From contig OZ025224.1 of NCBI GenBank assembly GCA_964019055.1, forward strand, positions 62,001 to 126,000: a stretch of 64,000 nucleotides of DNA. The letters run 5' to 3'. Both the position numbers and the translations under genes were made by a program. The stretch comes from Anthopleura xanthogrammica. Taxonomy: Eukaryota > Cnidaria > Anthozoa > Actiniaria > Actiniidae. Of this stretch, positions 35,869-52,500 are shown one piece after another (positions within the stretch are counted from its first letter, which is position 1; each line of letters begins with the position of its first letter). The notes below the pieces were generated by a model, which was not told where the DNA came from, searched no databases, and saw only the letters and a program-made list of their open reading frames with translations.

Positions 35869-36626
35869 GTTTCTTCTTCATATACGTAGCCGCTCACTGT
35901 TCTTGTCACTAGTGTCACCATGACAACATACCCACGTAGCACACACAGTGTCATTATTACTATTGTTCACTACAGAAGGTCAGACATTACAGATCAGAAC
36001 TCGGCGCCGTGCATTGTGTGTTCTAAAGTTGCAGGAGCAGGGCCGTAGCAAGGGGAGGGGCTGGGGGCTAGAGACCCCCCAGTTTTCCCCACAAAAGTAA
36101 AGTATGGAATTACACTTTCATTTGTCGTAGTCACGTGTTGCTTTGTGCCCCCCCCCCAGTTTTCCAAGGCTTGCTACGGCCCTGAGAAGTGAAAGATGTT
36201 CCTATTACCACGTTGCAAGAAGTAATCTAGTATTTGCAACACGGCCTTGTAATACGAACAATTCACTTGAAGTGCTGTACAACGCAGGAATGTTGCGCGA
36301 CTTTGAGTTTTAGGGATATTTTTCCATGTATTTTATTTTATTTGATAAAGTCCCTCAGCGACGGGACCCAATACACCATCGGCAAATATATGCAACTGAC
36401 AAGTTTAAAAAAAGAAGATTTTCAAGTAGTGTAGATTGTTAGTAACATCAACCTCCCTCCTGGTGATGGGCTGTAGAAAACACTATGTCAAGAAACTATA
36501 CAATACTAAATCAGAAAGATATGGAGAGAAGAAGTTCATCTTTACATAATATATAAGAGAAAGCTTATTAAATAAAGTTATTGTCATAGTTATATTACTT
36601 TTAAAAGGTTTTGCCGAAAAGCTTGA
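35869..36626. other. Spacer between MINPP1-like start and DNAJC16 3' end
   Basis: Holds the MINPP1-like upstream region and a MITE at 36038-36184. The right part should be the DNAJC16 3' UTR. No coding signal. Confidence 0.55.
36038..36184. mobile_element. MITE with cagggccgtagcaagg ends
   Basis: Left cagggccgtagcaag and right cttgctacggccctg are exact complements apart from the flanking base. The interior is symmetrical around two ccccagttttcc words. Confidence 0.85.
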
Positions 36627-39600
36627 TTATTCATCCATAACCGGCCATTCATCTATCTTTTGTTTCTTTACCAGTCCTTCGGTAAGTTTTTCTATCCACG
36701 ATGGCAACTCTCTTCGCAACGACAAACTCAAAGATTTCTGTCTCATTTTTTCATATTCATAGAGTGTATCACTTTGGGTTTCTGCTTCGCTTTCGCTGTC
36801 TTCAAAGCCCATCAGATCTCCTTCAAGATTGTTAAAGTACTCGTTTTTTGACAGATCAGTTGGTTTGAAGACGGATACAGTTTTCCGATGTCCATTCAAG
36901 ACTAGAACGGTTCCTGGGATAATCTCACCAAACTTATCCACACCCATGACTTCAGTACACCACTGTAAGTTTTCTGGTATCGATAACCACACGAACTTGA
37001 AGAACAGCCTGGCATTTTGATAGCTGAAACAATAAAGGTTTGTCATGTGTTGAGCCGGTTAGGGTTGTCACTTCGTTATACAACGTTTAGAGAATCGTTG
37101 CGTGACGACCCTAACTCACCTCTTATAACAAGATACAACTTCATTATAAACATTCATGAGAGGAGAGGAGGCTGTTTCTTCAGGTGTCACGCTATCCAAC
37201 AGTAACGCGACAGTTAACTGCCCAGGTGGAGCATTCTTCAAGAGTTCTTTTTCCGTAGATCTGTTTAGCTGCATGTAACCCAATGCAGGCCCTTGGCTTT
37301 TTAGCTTTTGCTTGTTCGTGCCCTTTGGGTGGCGCTTGTCCAGGTCACTATTAAGTACAATAGATAATAGACTTTGATTCTTGGGGTGCAATGACAGGAC
37401 TCAAAGCCCCTTGAGATATAAATAACCATGAAACAATATTGCAATGCTAATGCTGCTCAAGTGGGTTCGTTTTCTACTTCAGCAACATTGCGTGCAACAA
37501 ATTGCGTCGCGTGGCATGGCTCGCAACATCGCGCAATGTTGCACCGTATGTCCATAGCTTAATGAGAAAAGCTTGGTTATTGTCAACCAACATGGCAACT
37601 ATGACGTAACATACAGACTTTTTGTCAGTCAGAGTAGTGACTGGTAATCCAAATGCACTATCCATGAGTAAAACACTTATTGTTAAGTTAATAGAAAGAG
37701 ATAGAAAGGTAGGGAGAATACCATATCAATGATACTCACCTTCCTTGAGGGAGGAATATACTAACAGCACCAATGAAAATCAATGCCATAACCATGGTTA
37801 TAATAGACATGCTTTCTTTCCTGAAAACAGAGATATGTTGTTATCCAGTTAACTTTAAACATCAAGCCACCAAAGACTATACTTACCTAGTGGCTAAATG
37901 AAGGACATATCTGGAGGCATTCTTAACTTTATTCATGATCCTGAAGAGAGGCCCCTAAAAGAATGTGTGCAACGAAAGTATTAGGGTTAATCACATTGTC
38001 AGACCATCTTTACATGTACATGTTGTTCAGTACTCACCGGGATTTCTTCATCATAGAATGCAGGGACTCTGCTCTTAAATCTCATTTTGCCAGAGCCAGA
38101 AATGATGCTGTGAAGCATGTCTTTCAGTCGTATAGATGGATCAATGGCAGGTGCCTTAGTTACATACCATCCCCCTGGTAACCAGGTGTATCGAATCTCA
38201 TTATTACCAGCATTCCACAGGATGGCAAGCTACAACATAATAGTATGGATTCAAAATGTATTTATCAGGAACTGGTCATTAATTAGAGGGAGGGGGATGG
38301 ATTCTACTGCATTCACTGTTAATAACCTCACCTTCAAAACTGTACCATTATTACTGTCAACAGAGGCAGCTCCGTCTTTCATTGCTTTAACCACTCGAGT
38401 CTGAATATCCTCGTACAGGTACACAAAATGAACACGTTCACTTGGAAAAGGAGCCTCTTTTGCTACTGCCCTGAGTTTCGCCTTTTCTTCCTCATTCTTT
38501 CCTTTCATTGTGAACAAGATGACACAAAGTCTACAAAAACAAAAAATGTCGAATAAGACAAATCAACTAAAAATTGTCTAACCATTTGCATCCACGCATG
38601 CATAGTATTATTTGCATCCACGCATGCATAGTATTATTTGCATCCACGCATGCATAGTATTATTTGCATCCACGCATGCATAGTATTATTTGCATCCACG
38701 CATGCATAGTATTAGGTGGCACACATCATGTTGTTGTTTTGATGCTCACAGTTTGCGTCAAACAAACTACTTCATTTTTCAACTCACTTTCTTTGAGATC
38801 TGAATCTTTCTTCAGGACACAAATCCTGAAAAACTTTTTGGGAAGACAGCCTTGGAAGTGTTAAGTACTTGTTGTTTTCTACAATCTCCCTGAGTTTTCC
38901 ACTCTTTAGTTCTGATCCCTGGAGTGGAACAAATTATGTTGTCACCAAATAACTTGTTCAAGGTAAAATGAAAGTTGAATATCTTTTTGTATGATGCTCA
39001 CCTCAACAACAACTTCAGGGACAGATTTTTCTTCCTTAAAGATCATAACTGATGGCTCATTTGGAAGAGCCTTGAATTTTCTTCTCAGCTTTTCACCATC
39101 AGCATCAGAGGTGCTAACAAAGCCAAAACTTAGCCTCTTTTGATTGGCAAAGCCTACGGCATGATAGAGCAAGGATGGTGTTGCCTTTGGACTAAATAGT
39201 AGAACCTTTGGTTTATTGTCTTCAACATCCAAAAAGGAGTCAAGGTTTTTATTGGTTACCTGAAAAAAAAACAACACATGTGATTATATTAGTTTATAGT
39301 TCTGCTTATGAGAAACCAGCAGGCATGAATACAAACCCTGTGAATAATGTTCACTGGAAACAGTTCAACCACAAACTCCTTTAACTCTCTCACAGATATT
39401 CGCTTTGTGAAAAAGTGAACTTGTCCATTGATGACGCCGATGATTTGTGGCACATGATCAACACCCAAATGATCTACCAATCGTGGATTTCTGTTGATAT
39501 TGATAACACCAGAACCTACACCTAAGTTCTTGAGATCATTTGATGCTCTGTCCCAAGTATCTTCAATCTGCATACCTAAAGCAACAGAAATAATGCATGA

Positions 39601-41348
39601 GGAGTTTCAAAATACATAGATATAGAACCATATCATATCTCTGCAGTTTTCAAATAGATTAATAATTATACTGAATAATTTTAGTAAATGATATCAGGCT
39701 AGCTACATTCATTGGTGAAGTGTAATTTCACATTTAACCTGCAAAACAAAAGCATAATAGTCAGCTAATCTCCAAATTCACTTGAGTAACCATGAAACAA
39801 TGGTTCCATATTGGGGTTGGACTTGATGTGTTCATACATTTATGGTATTTTATCAAGTTCAACCTCGACTTGGAACCATTGTTTTGTGGTCACTCAAGCA
39901 AATAGGAAAGGTCTATTGAATTGTTGACTTGTCTGTTTAAATATTTAACAATCTTCCAATGACACTTACAAGGCAAGCACCAGTTTGAGATGATCTCAAT
40001 AATATATGGTTTCTCATAACTGTTTGGTAATATGTGTGACTGATAAGCTTGATTAGAGATGAAGTCGTTTCGCTTGTGGAAAGATGGACCATCATTAAAA
40101 AAGTAGCTAAATCCACCATGTGTATCAAAGAATGCGTCTCTCCTAGTATTTTGCTGTGCATTTGGACTAAAATGGCCATAATTATCATATTCTTTTCGTT
40201 TTTCTGGGCTTGATAGGATCTGTAAACCAAGTCAAATAAATCCAGAAGTTAGTATAATCATTAATACTATGTAGCATGCCAGTACATTAACTAGGCCAAA
40301 TTTGAGACATTAAATTCTAGCATGATAACAAGGCTCTCACCGATTATAAAATGTTCAAAATTGCAATTAAACCTCAAAAGGAACAGTAGATATATAGTGG
40401 TGTAGATGGTGTAGATTCAAATATAATGTTGTTGAGTAGTGAACTGACTTGCATTTACACCAACATTTTCTTATTATTGCCAAAAGGTAGGAACATTGTA
40501 TATGGTGTATCATGGCGTGTTGTATATGGTGATCCCATGTTTGTACCATACATGAAGTACCATACAACTAATCAAACACTCACAATCAAGTCTGAATTTG
40601 TTAGACATTTGCCTTTTACAACTAGCTTATTGTACATATGTTAATTAGTAACCATGTTGTCATATTGAGATTTGTGAATATGAATCCTACCTCATAGGCT
40701 TCATTGATTTTGATAAATTTTTCCTGAGCATCAGGATTGTCGTTTTTATCAGGATGCCTGTTGAAGTGACATTTAGTAAAGGGTAGCAGAATATACTATT
40801 TATAAGTTTTAACATGTGATCAACAAATTCTGCTTACAGATAAGAATCCCACTAATATATGTACATGTAATTCCCTTGAGAATATTATTCTTTGTTTCAG
40901 TTTTATCTGACTGTAATTATTTACTTTTCATGTAGTTACTGCTAAACAAAGAAGTAATATTCGAGAGAATGACATGTGGTCTGAAATGAAAAAGTTTTCT
41001 GCCAAGAACTGAATGGTTTTGACAAACAATATTTTTTGTTAGAGATGTTATTATTATCATCGAACACATTAGAGGACCTGCCTACTATCAATAAGTTTCC
41101 AGGCCAAGGTTTAGACAAAATACATGGCCTGGAATCCTGCGATTTGTCCTTTTCCATACTGTTATATTTTCGTGTTTGACTTACCAGTTACGAGCCAGTT
41201 TTTTGTATGCTTTCTTTATTTGTTCCTGAGAAGAAGACCGGCTTACGCCCAGGATTTCGTAAGGATCCTCTTTAGAATCTGATGATAAACTGCTATAAAC
41301 TAACCCCAAAATCAACACCATTATGACCCAAGTTGTTTTCCGACCCAT
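36627..41348 (-). CDS. DNAJC16: DnaJ homolog subfamily C member 16
   Basis: Twelve exons: 41185-41348, 40691-40757, 39970-40219, 39337-39575, 39002-39259, 38788-38918, 38332-38530, 38038-38229, 37887-37954, 37740-37820, 37120-37347, 36627-37023. They sum to 2274 nt (757 aa; human about 780). The chosen start gives a signal peptide (TTWVIMVLILGLVYSS); an in-frame ATG 66 nt upstream is possible. The J domain (EDPYEILGVSRSSSQEQIKK) has HPD at 56-58. A thioredoxin-like domain follows with WCLPC (Cys158, Cys161), then two more thioredoxin-fold segments. A membrane helix (MSIITMVMALIFIGAVSIFL) sits at about 525-548, followed by a cytosolic part ending KKQKIDEWPVMDE. DNAJC16 is an ER-membrane Hsp70 co-chaperone linked to autophagosome size control. 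Introns hold several MITEs and a minisatellite. Confidence 0.94.
37058..37115. mobile_element. 58-bp palindrome abutting the last DNAJC16 splice donor
   Basis: Ends gttagggttgtcac and gtgacgaccctaac are complementary with one mismatch. It fills most of the last intron (37024-37119) and reaches the donor's own bases. The gtgacgaccctaa word is shared with the element at 60922-61024. Confidence 0.75.
37473..37565. repeat. Dispersed repeat, copy 2 (shared with 27230-27335)
   Basis: Contains acttcagcaaca, ggcatggctcgcaacat and gtccatagcttaa, matching the spacer copy near 27230. It lies in the DNAJC16 intron between 37348 and 37739. Confidence 0.6.
38583..38714. repeat. 26-bp minisatellite in DNAJC16 intron, about five copies
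   Basis: Unit tttgcatccacgcatgcata followed by gtatta is repeated almost perfectly. Each unit has a gcatgc/atgcat palindromic core. Confidence 0.95.
39780..39899. mobile_element. 120-bp MITE in DNAJC16 intron 3
   Basis: Left cttgagtaaccatgaaacaa followed by tggttcca pairs with right tggaaccattgttttgtggt followed by cactcaag. Inner arms gttggacttgat and atcaagttcaacc also pair. Confidence 0.85.
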
Positions 41349-42995
41349 TTTTCTCTTGCATGGAAATATTTTCACGCTTAAAATAAATAACAAAATTCTG
41401 GTGTTCTCGAACACGAAGTTAAACCAGACACAATGACATTCTGAGCCCGCTCTCTTGCCGCTGACTTTATAAACAATGTGCGGACCTTAAAGCATGCTGG
41501 GAAGGATCTGTGGTATCCTAAGGGGGGAGGGGGAAGTGTGAATAAGTATCACACAGGCAGCCCAAACTCCGTTTCTGCTGAGTATACGCTACATTTCGAT
41601 TTGTCTCATTTGCATCAAATTTTAGGGGCACTTTGCATAAACACGTTTCATGTTGCAGTCTAGCCAGTGAACAAGTTTGATTTAGGGACAAGTCATTTTT
41701 TTACAGGGAGGGGGGCTGGTGCATTTTGATTTTCACTTGCACAAATTTTCCTGACTGTACCCCCTAAGGTGCCCTTTGTCTCTATTAGCCCTATCCTTAT
41801 TGGGGCATGAAAATGCTGCCCCCTCCTGTAAATAATTACTGGTCCATAAAGTAGCTGATGATCGTCTTACAGCAGAATTCAGGGGAAAAGTATATAGCTG
41901 CCTCATGCCTGTTACTGGCATCCGAAGTAAGGCAGCCATATTCGCAGGCTTGAACCATGGGTACAGATGATTTAGTTTGCTTTATTATGTTTCAAGAGCA
42001 AAAAAATGTTTTCAAAGCTGCAGCAGCCAATAATAGTGCAAGTAACGTGGTGTACAGATATTCAAGAATCACAGCAACTTTTTCTATGCTTTGTTTGACA
42101 GTATATTCACATTTACTGAAGCGAGAACTTTACTGAACAAAGCATGGAAAAAGATTAATTGTTGTTGTATTTGGTTTATTATAGAATTCAATGCTTTAGA
42201 CTTATTAACAAAGCTGACTGTTCATGCAGATGCCATCAGCTTCATGATCCATTCATTATACAACACAGTTCTCAACCAATCCCATTCTTGTACCTGCACC
42301 CTAAGCATTAATCAAATCATTGGCTCTGGGAAAACTGGTCACCACCTTTATGCATTATTGTTAATATTATTATCATTTACTAGCATTATAAACATTTACA
42401 TGCATTAAATGTTAGAAAATGGCTTTGAAAAATGCTTTTGAATAGGCTAACAAATACAAATATTATTGTGAACATATTGTTTTTTATTAGCTTCTCAAAA
42501 TTTTTTTGTAATGCAGTAATTAAGTATCGTAAAAGTCTAGACCTCATGGAATTATTTTATGGAAGAAATTTAAAATTTAACTCCAATGTTTTGCATAATG
42601 AATTGCTACCACCTCAGTATTCCTCCCACATACCAACCTAAGAATAGCAGCTTTTTTGTTATGTGGCTCAGCTAATCACATCACTTGACATTTTAAGGGT
42701 TTCCCAGAGCCTATGATATATTTTCCTTGGAATGCATGGGGTCTGAGCATGAGAATGAACTAATCCAGGATGCTCATAATATATAAGGGTGAGTTTATGA
42801 TATATGCAAATAAAGAGAAAACAAGATCCCAAGATTAACAGTAAACAATTTATTGCATAAGACATTTTAGCCAACCTGATGAATATAATATTTGGGCAAG
42901 TGTATTTATACCCATTATTTTTGGGTAGGCTTAGCAAAAGTTAGGGGTGGATGAATGTTGCTTAAACTACAATAAACCTAACTGTACAGAATAGA
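41349..42995. other. Spacer between DNAJC16 start and eIF5A 3' end
   Basis: AT-rich, with a G-tract near 41520-41535. Short reading frames, including one at 41733-41939 on the minus strand, show no similarity I recognise. The right part should be eIF5A 3' UTR. Confidence 0.5.
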
Positions 42996-43805
42996 CTACT
43001 TGGAAATGTTCTTAGTAGAACAGGCCTTTTCTTCATCCATGGATAGTAAAACAGTTACCATAAATTCTTCGCCCTTTCCTTCTTTTTCTCTTATTTCATT
43101 AAGTAATTCTTGTTCTTTAACTTGAACATCTTCCTTTTGGCTTCCATCTTGACCCAACAGACTTAGAAACCCATCTTCATCCATGCTCATAAACTGCAAG
43201 GAAATATAACAAATATTATGATCTTGGTGGCATTTGTCACAAGATTATATTGTTTCAACATACAAAATTCAGAAGTCAATGTTCAAACAGGTCAATATTC
43301 ATTAGACAAAACCAACAACTTGAAAGAAATGGCAGTAATACTTACTTGAAAATCATCACGTTTTACATGTGGCACATTCATGTTGTGGGTAGAAGGACAG
43401 ATATCTTCATATTTTTTGCCGGTGAAAATGTCGATTCCAACCAAGTGTACCTACAAAAAGAGAATATAAATGCTCAAATGTCATGGTACTACTGGAATGC
43501 ATTTTACTTTGAAATCCTCATTGAAATATGATCAACACTCATGTCAGAACATTTTGATTGGAAAAGCAGTACTCTTGACTATTATTCTAGTTTTTTCCTG
43601 GTGCAGTAATAGTTTTTTTTCACATTGAGGTAAATTATTTGCTAACCTTGGCATGTCCATGTTTTCCAGTTTTAGAGGTAGACATCTCTACAATCTTGCA
43701 GGGGCGTTCTTTTATTAGTACATGGCCACCTTTGCGCAGAGCAGAAGCTTGAGATGGGTAGTGCTTGGAAGCACCAGAGGCACCACCGCCAAAATCTTCG
43801 CTCAT
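42996..43805 (-). CDS. EIF5A: Translation initiation factor eIF5A
   Basis: Three coding exons, 43647-43805, 43346-43450 and 42996-43193, sum to 462 nt (153 aa), the normal size. The N-terminal SH3-like domain holds the hypusination loop [12 protein letters not shown], with Lys48 as the residue to be converted to hypusine. The C-terminal OB domain follows ([19 protein letters not shown]). The acceptor tttacag lies just before the start codon, so a 5' non-coding exon is expected; a donor at 45205-45209 fits. eIF5A helps the ribosome through proline-rich and other slow sequences and aids termination. It needs deoxyhypusine synthase and hydroxylase, which are not in this window. Confidence 0.96.
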
Positions 43806-48320
<4,515 letters not shown>

Positions 48321-49503
48321 GATTATCAATACATAATTTAGAGTAACTTTGTTTGCTTGATATTAATCATTAATTTTAATATTTCTATGTACTTGTACAT
48401 ACAGATTTAGGGCATACTAATTTTGAATATAAATTTAAACCCTTTGACTATTGGATGGTTTGGGTATCCTAGGTGTCAAGGGTTAAACATTTGTGATTAA
48501 AAATGCATGTAACAGAAGAAGCTAAGAAATGAGAAAATAATTTGGGCATTTAACCCAAGCTCCACAGACTGTTTTGATAGAAAGACTGGAATAAAAAAAG
48601 GAAAATCATTTCATTTGATTTATTCTATTATTATTTTGTTAAACTTGTGTGATAAAAGTTGATGCAGTACTATTTCAACAAAGCTAGTTAAATTATACTA
48701 GTATTTCATATTTTGAATATCACTCAGGTGTCATCCCTCCCTCCCTCCCCTCTCCTAATAACTCATTTATGTTAATAGCAATTACTGCCAATGGGAAGGG
48801 GGTCACGGCCTAGGACCCCCGGCCCCTGGAATTTCCCCTTTCTACCTTAGATGAATCTCACGGCTGACCGATGCAAAACCAAACCAGAGGAGGTCCAGGG
48901 CATGCTCCCAAAGAAATTGTTTCCAGGAAAAATGCTATTTCACCATAATACAGCCTCGGTTCTAGGGATATTTTGGGCAATAAAAGTAAAAAAATGCATT
49001 GATCCCAAAGTAAGAGGGGGGCCATGTCCCCATCATCCTCTCCCTCCCCCCACCCCCCCTCCCCATCCAATCTCGCCCTGGCTACTATGAATTGAGTGGG
49101 TGATAAATTCTTTGCGCCTGAGGAAATGAAAAGTGAATTTTTAAAAATAAGAGAAATGATTCCAAATTCTCTTTGAATGTATTTTTGTAGTATTTTTTTT
49201 TAAATATTAGGGAAAAAATGCGTGAAGTTCTGCTACCAGTTAGACAGGAAATTCTCGTTCAAATATGATTATTCCAGAGTGCGTTTGTGGGTGAGACTAA
49301 TTATCATAAATATATATATATGTATATATTATGTGCGGTAGGGTGGATCACGTGGTAAGTGACGTCAGACCCCATGCGCAGATTAGAAGAAGAAGGTGAA
49401 ATCGAACGAGTGATCGGGTTTCACGGGTCGCATATCGAAACCGAAATATTTACAGTTTTTCAAACTTTTAATGGTAGTTTTTTGATAATAGTCGATAGGC
49501 GAT
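48321..49503. other. Spacer between LZIC and calsyntenin, with calsyntenin promoter
   Basis: Holds the LZIC 3' end, a C-tract region (48735-49080) and the calsyntenin upstream region. At 49349-49367, cacgtggtaagtgacgtca joins an E-box and a perfect CRE (TGACGTCA, 49360-49367), about 137 bp before the start codon. A tgcgcag word of NRF1 type lies close by. Confidence 0.55.
49349..49367. promoter_or_regulatory. E-box plus CRE upstream of calsyntenin
   Basis: CACGTG at 49349-49354 and TGACGTCA at 49360-49367. CRE sites are common in promoters of neural and secretory genes; action here is inferred. Confidence 0.4.
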
Positions 49504-52500
49504 ATGTCGAATAGGTTCGTACTATCGATCCTTTGTATTATTGCTCTGACTTTGTGGCAAGGAGAGGCAAAGAAACGCTCTAAAGGTAAGGGCTTTGATA
49601 TGCATGTTGCCTTTCTATTACTAAGCTTTACGATTGTTTGTCTTCTCTCTAAACTATAAAATTAAAAGGTTTTTGACAATGTATTTAAGTTTCTCTTATC
49701 CTTAATGTCTTCTACATTACCAAGGCTTATTTTTGATAAGTTAGGTATCATAAAATCTACAGATTCTAGACTTGCGCCATGCCGAATATTTTAAGAGCTG
49801 TCGCTGGTTCGTTACGCACGAAAGACGCTTTCTAAATTCAATTTGCTGTTGTTCTTCTATTCCTTGGCAACTTTGTTATTTTCTGCCAGTTCCAGTTTTG
49901 TAATTATCCTTAAAGTTTAGCTTACTAAGTTTTAAGAGTTTGTGCTGAAACCTAAAGTGAGCGAAAATGTAGCTGATGCGAATAAGGGGTTTACCCCCTT
50001 GAAAACGCTTGTCAATTTCTTGGTATATTAGTCATCGCTTCTCTTCATCGATTATTCACAAGTTTTACTATCGAAAAGTCTTCATATGTTAGAGTTGCCT
50101 TAGAAACTTTATTCCAAGATTAGGACTTAAAGGGTTGAAACGAATTTTCATCGCTTTTTTTGCAAAAACTGTCGACCACTTTAAAAATATTGGCCACAAG
50201 TCGCGCTAAAGCAATCTGCATTCCGTGGTTCATTAATTATTATTATTGAACTACTTCCAGTACTCATCCTAGTTTATTAATGTGACTAGGTTCCTTGTTT
50301 TTTTATGTATTTTAAAGATCCAGTAATATGTTTAGTTGTGTATTATTTGATATTTGAAAAACCCTACATTTACCTTCGATTTTCCAAGAAAAACAATATT
50401 GTTTTGTGAAAAACCGTAGTTGGATTGTTTTTGACAAGTCCACTTTTATTGTCATTGTTTTTTCGTTAGATTTTAGATTATAAATTCTTGTACTTCCTTT
50501 GCTCACAATATACTGAATTTTACAGCATTACGTGTTTCGTCATGGCTATTGCTTTATTTTTTATTCAGGAAATACACTTTTGTCTAATTTTCATCGAAAG
50601 GAAGTCCTCTAAAAGCTCATTATTTCACGAATTAATAAAGTAGTCGCTTTTATACGAAAACTGTTGAGTTTACATACATTTGGTGTAATAATTTCAATTT
50701 TTTGCTCCAAGATATTGAATTTTTACTTCAGTTCATTAATATTTTTGAACATTGGCGCAGAAGGCTCGCTAATGTTCTGTAGTTTGCTGCATCTCATAAT
50801 TATTTTGTTTTGTTATTTTTGTGAAAACAATAGTCATGGCGCAAAGAAAATTTAATAATAACAAAAGTTAATATTCCCCAGGGCTTCAAGATAAGTGGTT
50901 AGAAACAGAAAATAATCAACACTTTCCAGTTTTGTTACTTTGGTTCAAGCTTATGAATAACATCTGAATCCTCTTTAGCTGGAAAAAAAAAAAAATTCTC
51001 GTGAAATATTTTTGTTGTAGGTTGTGGTTTTGTGTATGTGGTAAAATGTTGAGGCATTAGTTATGTAGTTTATATCATAAACAGGTTTCATGTCTGAGCT
51101 AGAAATTGCATGATATATTGCTAGTTGCTAAGATATTATTGCTCCAATATACCTACATGTTTGTAAAGCCATTTCTAATTTCCTCTGGTGCTCTTGACTG
51201 CTTTAGTCTAAAGTATGGGTGAATAGATTTAGATTTGTGGTTGTTAATTATTGATAATACCAGCACAGCTCGTAACTGTCTCATTCAGAATTGATATTAT
51301 AATGAATTCTTGTCTTAAAAGCAAGACATTGGTATTATTGAGACAAGTGCTAGACCTACAACATCTTTATAAATATATCATTTATTTTGTTGATCTTCAC
51401 TGTGTGAAATGTATATTTTCACCTGAAATATTTATAGTTTCCTGGTTTCCCTTCTTGAAATGGCATCAAACCCAGTAGTTGGTTCCTCTTTTTAAATTAC
51501 ATTTTTGCCTTACACTCAATAACTAATGATAGACTTAAGGACACCAACTGCAAACCAGTAGTCATAGCAACCAGTTTCTGTTTTTGTTTTGCAGAACCTT
51601 TGCAGTTCATACAGCTGGAATATGCTAAAGCACTAAGTGAATATCACAGGATTAATGCCACAGTGTTGCATGTGCGTGCAACTGGTGGTGATGGAAAGAT
51701 ATCATACTCCATTGAAGAAAAAGGATCTCCATTCCGGATTGATGAGAAAGGGCATATCTGGCTTATCAAACCCTTAAATACTGATGAAAATAAGTTGTGT
51801 AAGCTTACAATCAAGGCAACTTCTTCAGGTTCCAATGCCGTTGCTTATACCAAAGTGCGGTTTGACATTATGAATATGAATAAGCACTCTCCTCAGTTTA
51901 CTGACAGCCAGTACATTTGTGCTATCACTGAAAACACAAGAAAGGCTAGTATTCTTCCTCCTATTCGTATCCGTGATGAGGATCACAGTGATGCAGGAAA
52001 GCTGAAACGTATTGAAATAATTGAACAAGGAATTCCATTCCTGTTCAATGTGACTAAAAATGGTGCTGTGGAGGTGATGGCAACAAGAGACCTTGATGCA
52101 GAGAAGGAAACCTGGTTTGCATTTGACATCATAGCATTGGATGGTGGTGATCCATCCCACAAATCCCAGCCGGCTTCAGTCAAGTGTAGAGTTGTAGATG
52201 CAAATGAATTTGCTCCAGAATTCACAAGTGATTACTACACTCATGTGGTAGAACGTGGAAGGACATATGAAAAGATCTTGCAGGTAAATTTCTAGTGATG
52301 ACAGCAGTGAAATTAGCAAGCTTATGGACCAAACATTTTAGAAATAAATTAAAATGTTCATCTTTGTCAACACTATCCTCATAATTTATATCATTAAATC
52401 TAAATATACATGTTTGTTATCTTCAGGTAAATTCTGAGGACAAAGATATTGGGGATGAATTTGGTTCCATTTGTAAGTACGTCATTAAGACACTTGATGT

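Noticed and set aside
41733..41939. Possible small gene on the minus strand in the DNAJC16-eIF5A spacer
   Set aside because: 68 codons, no recognised similarity, no splice or poly(A) context that supports it.
51825..52225. Minus-strand frames opposite calsyntenin exon 2
   Set aside because: Shadows of the sense coding exon with no independent start context or similarity.
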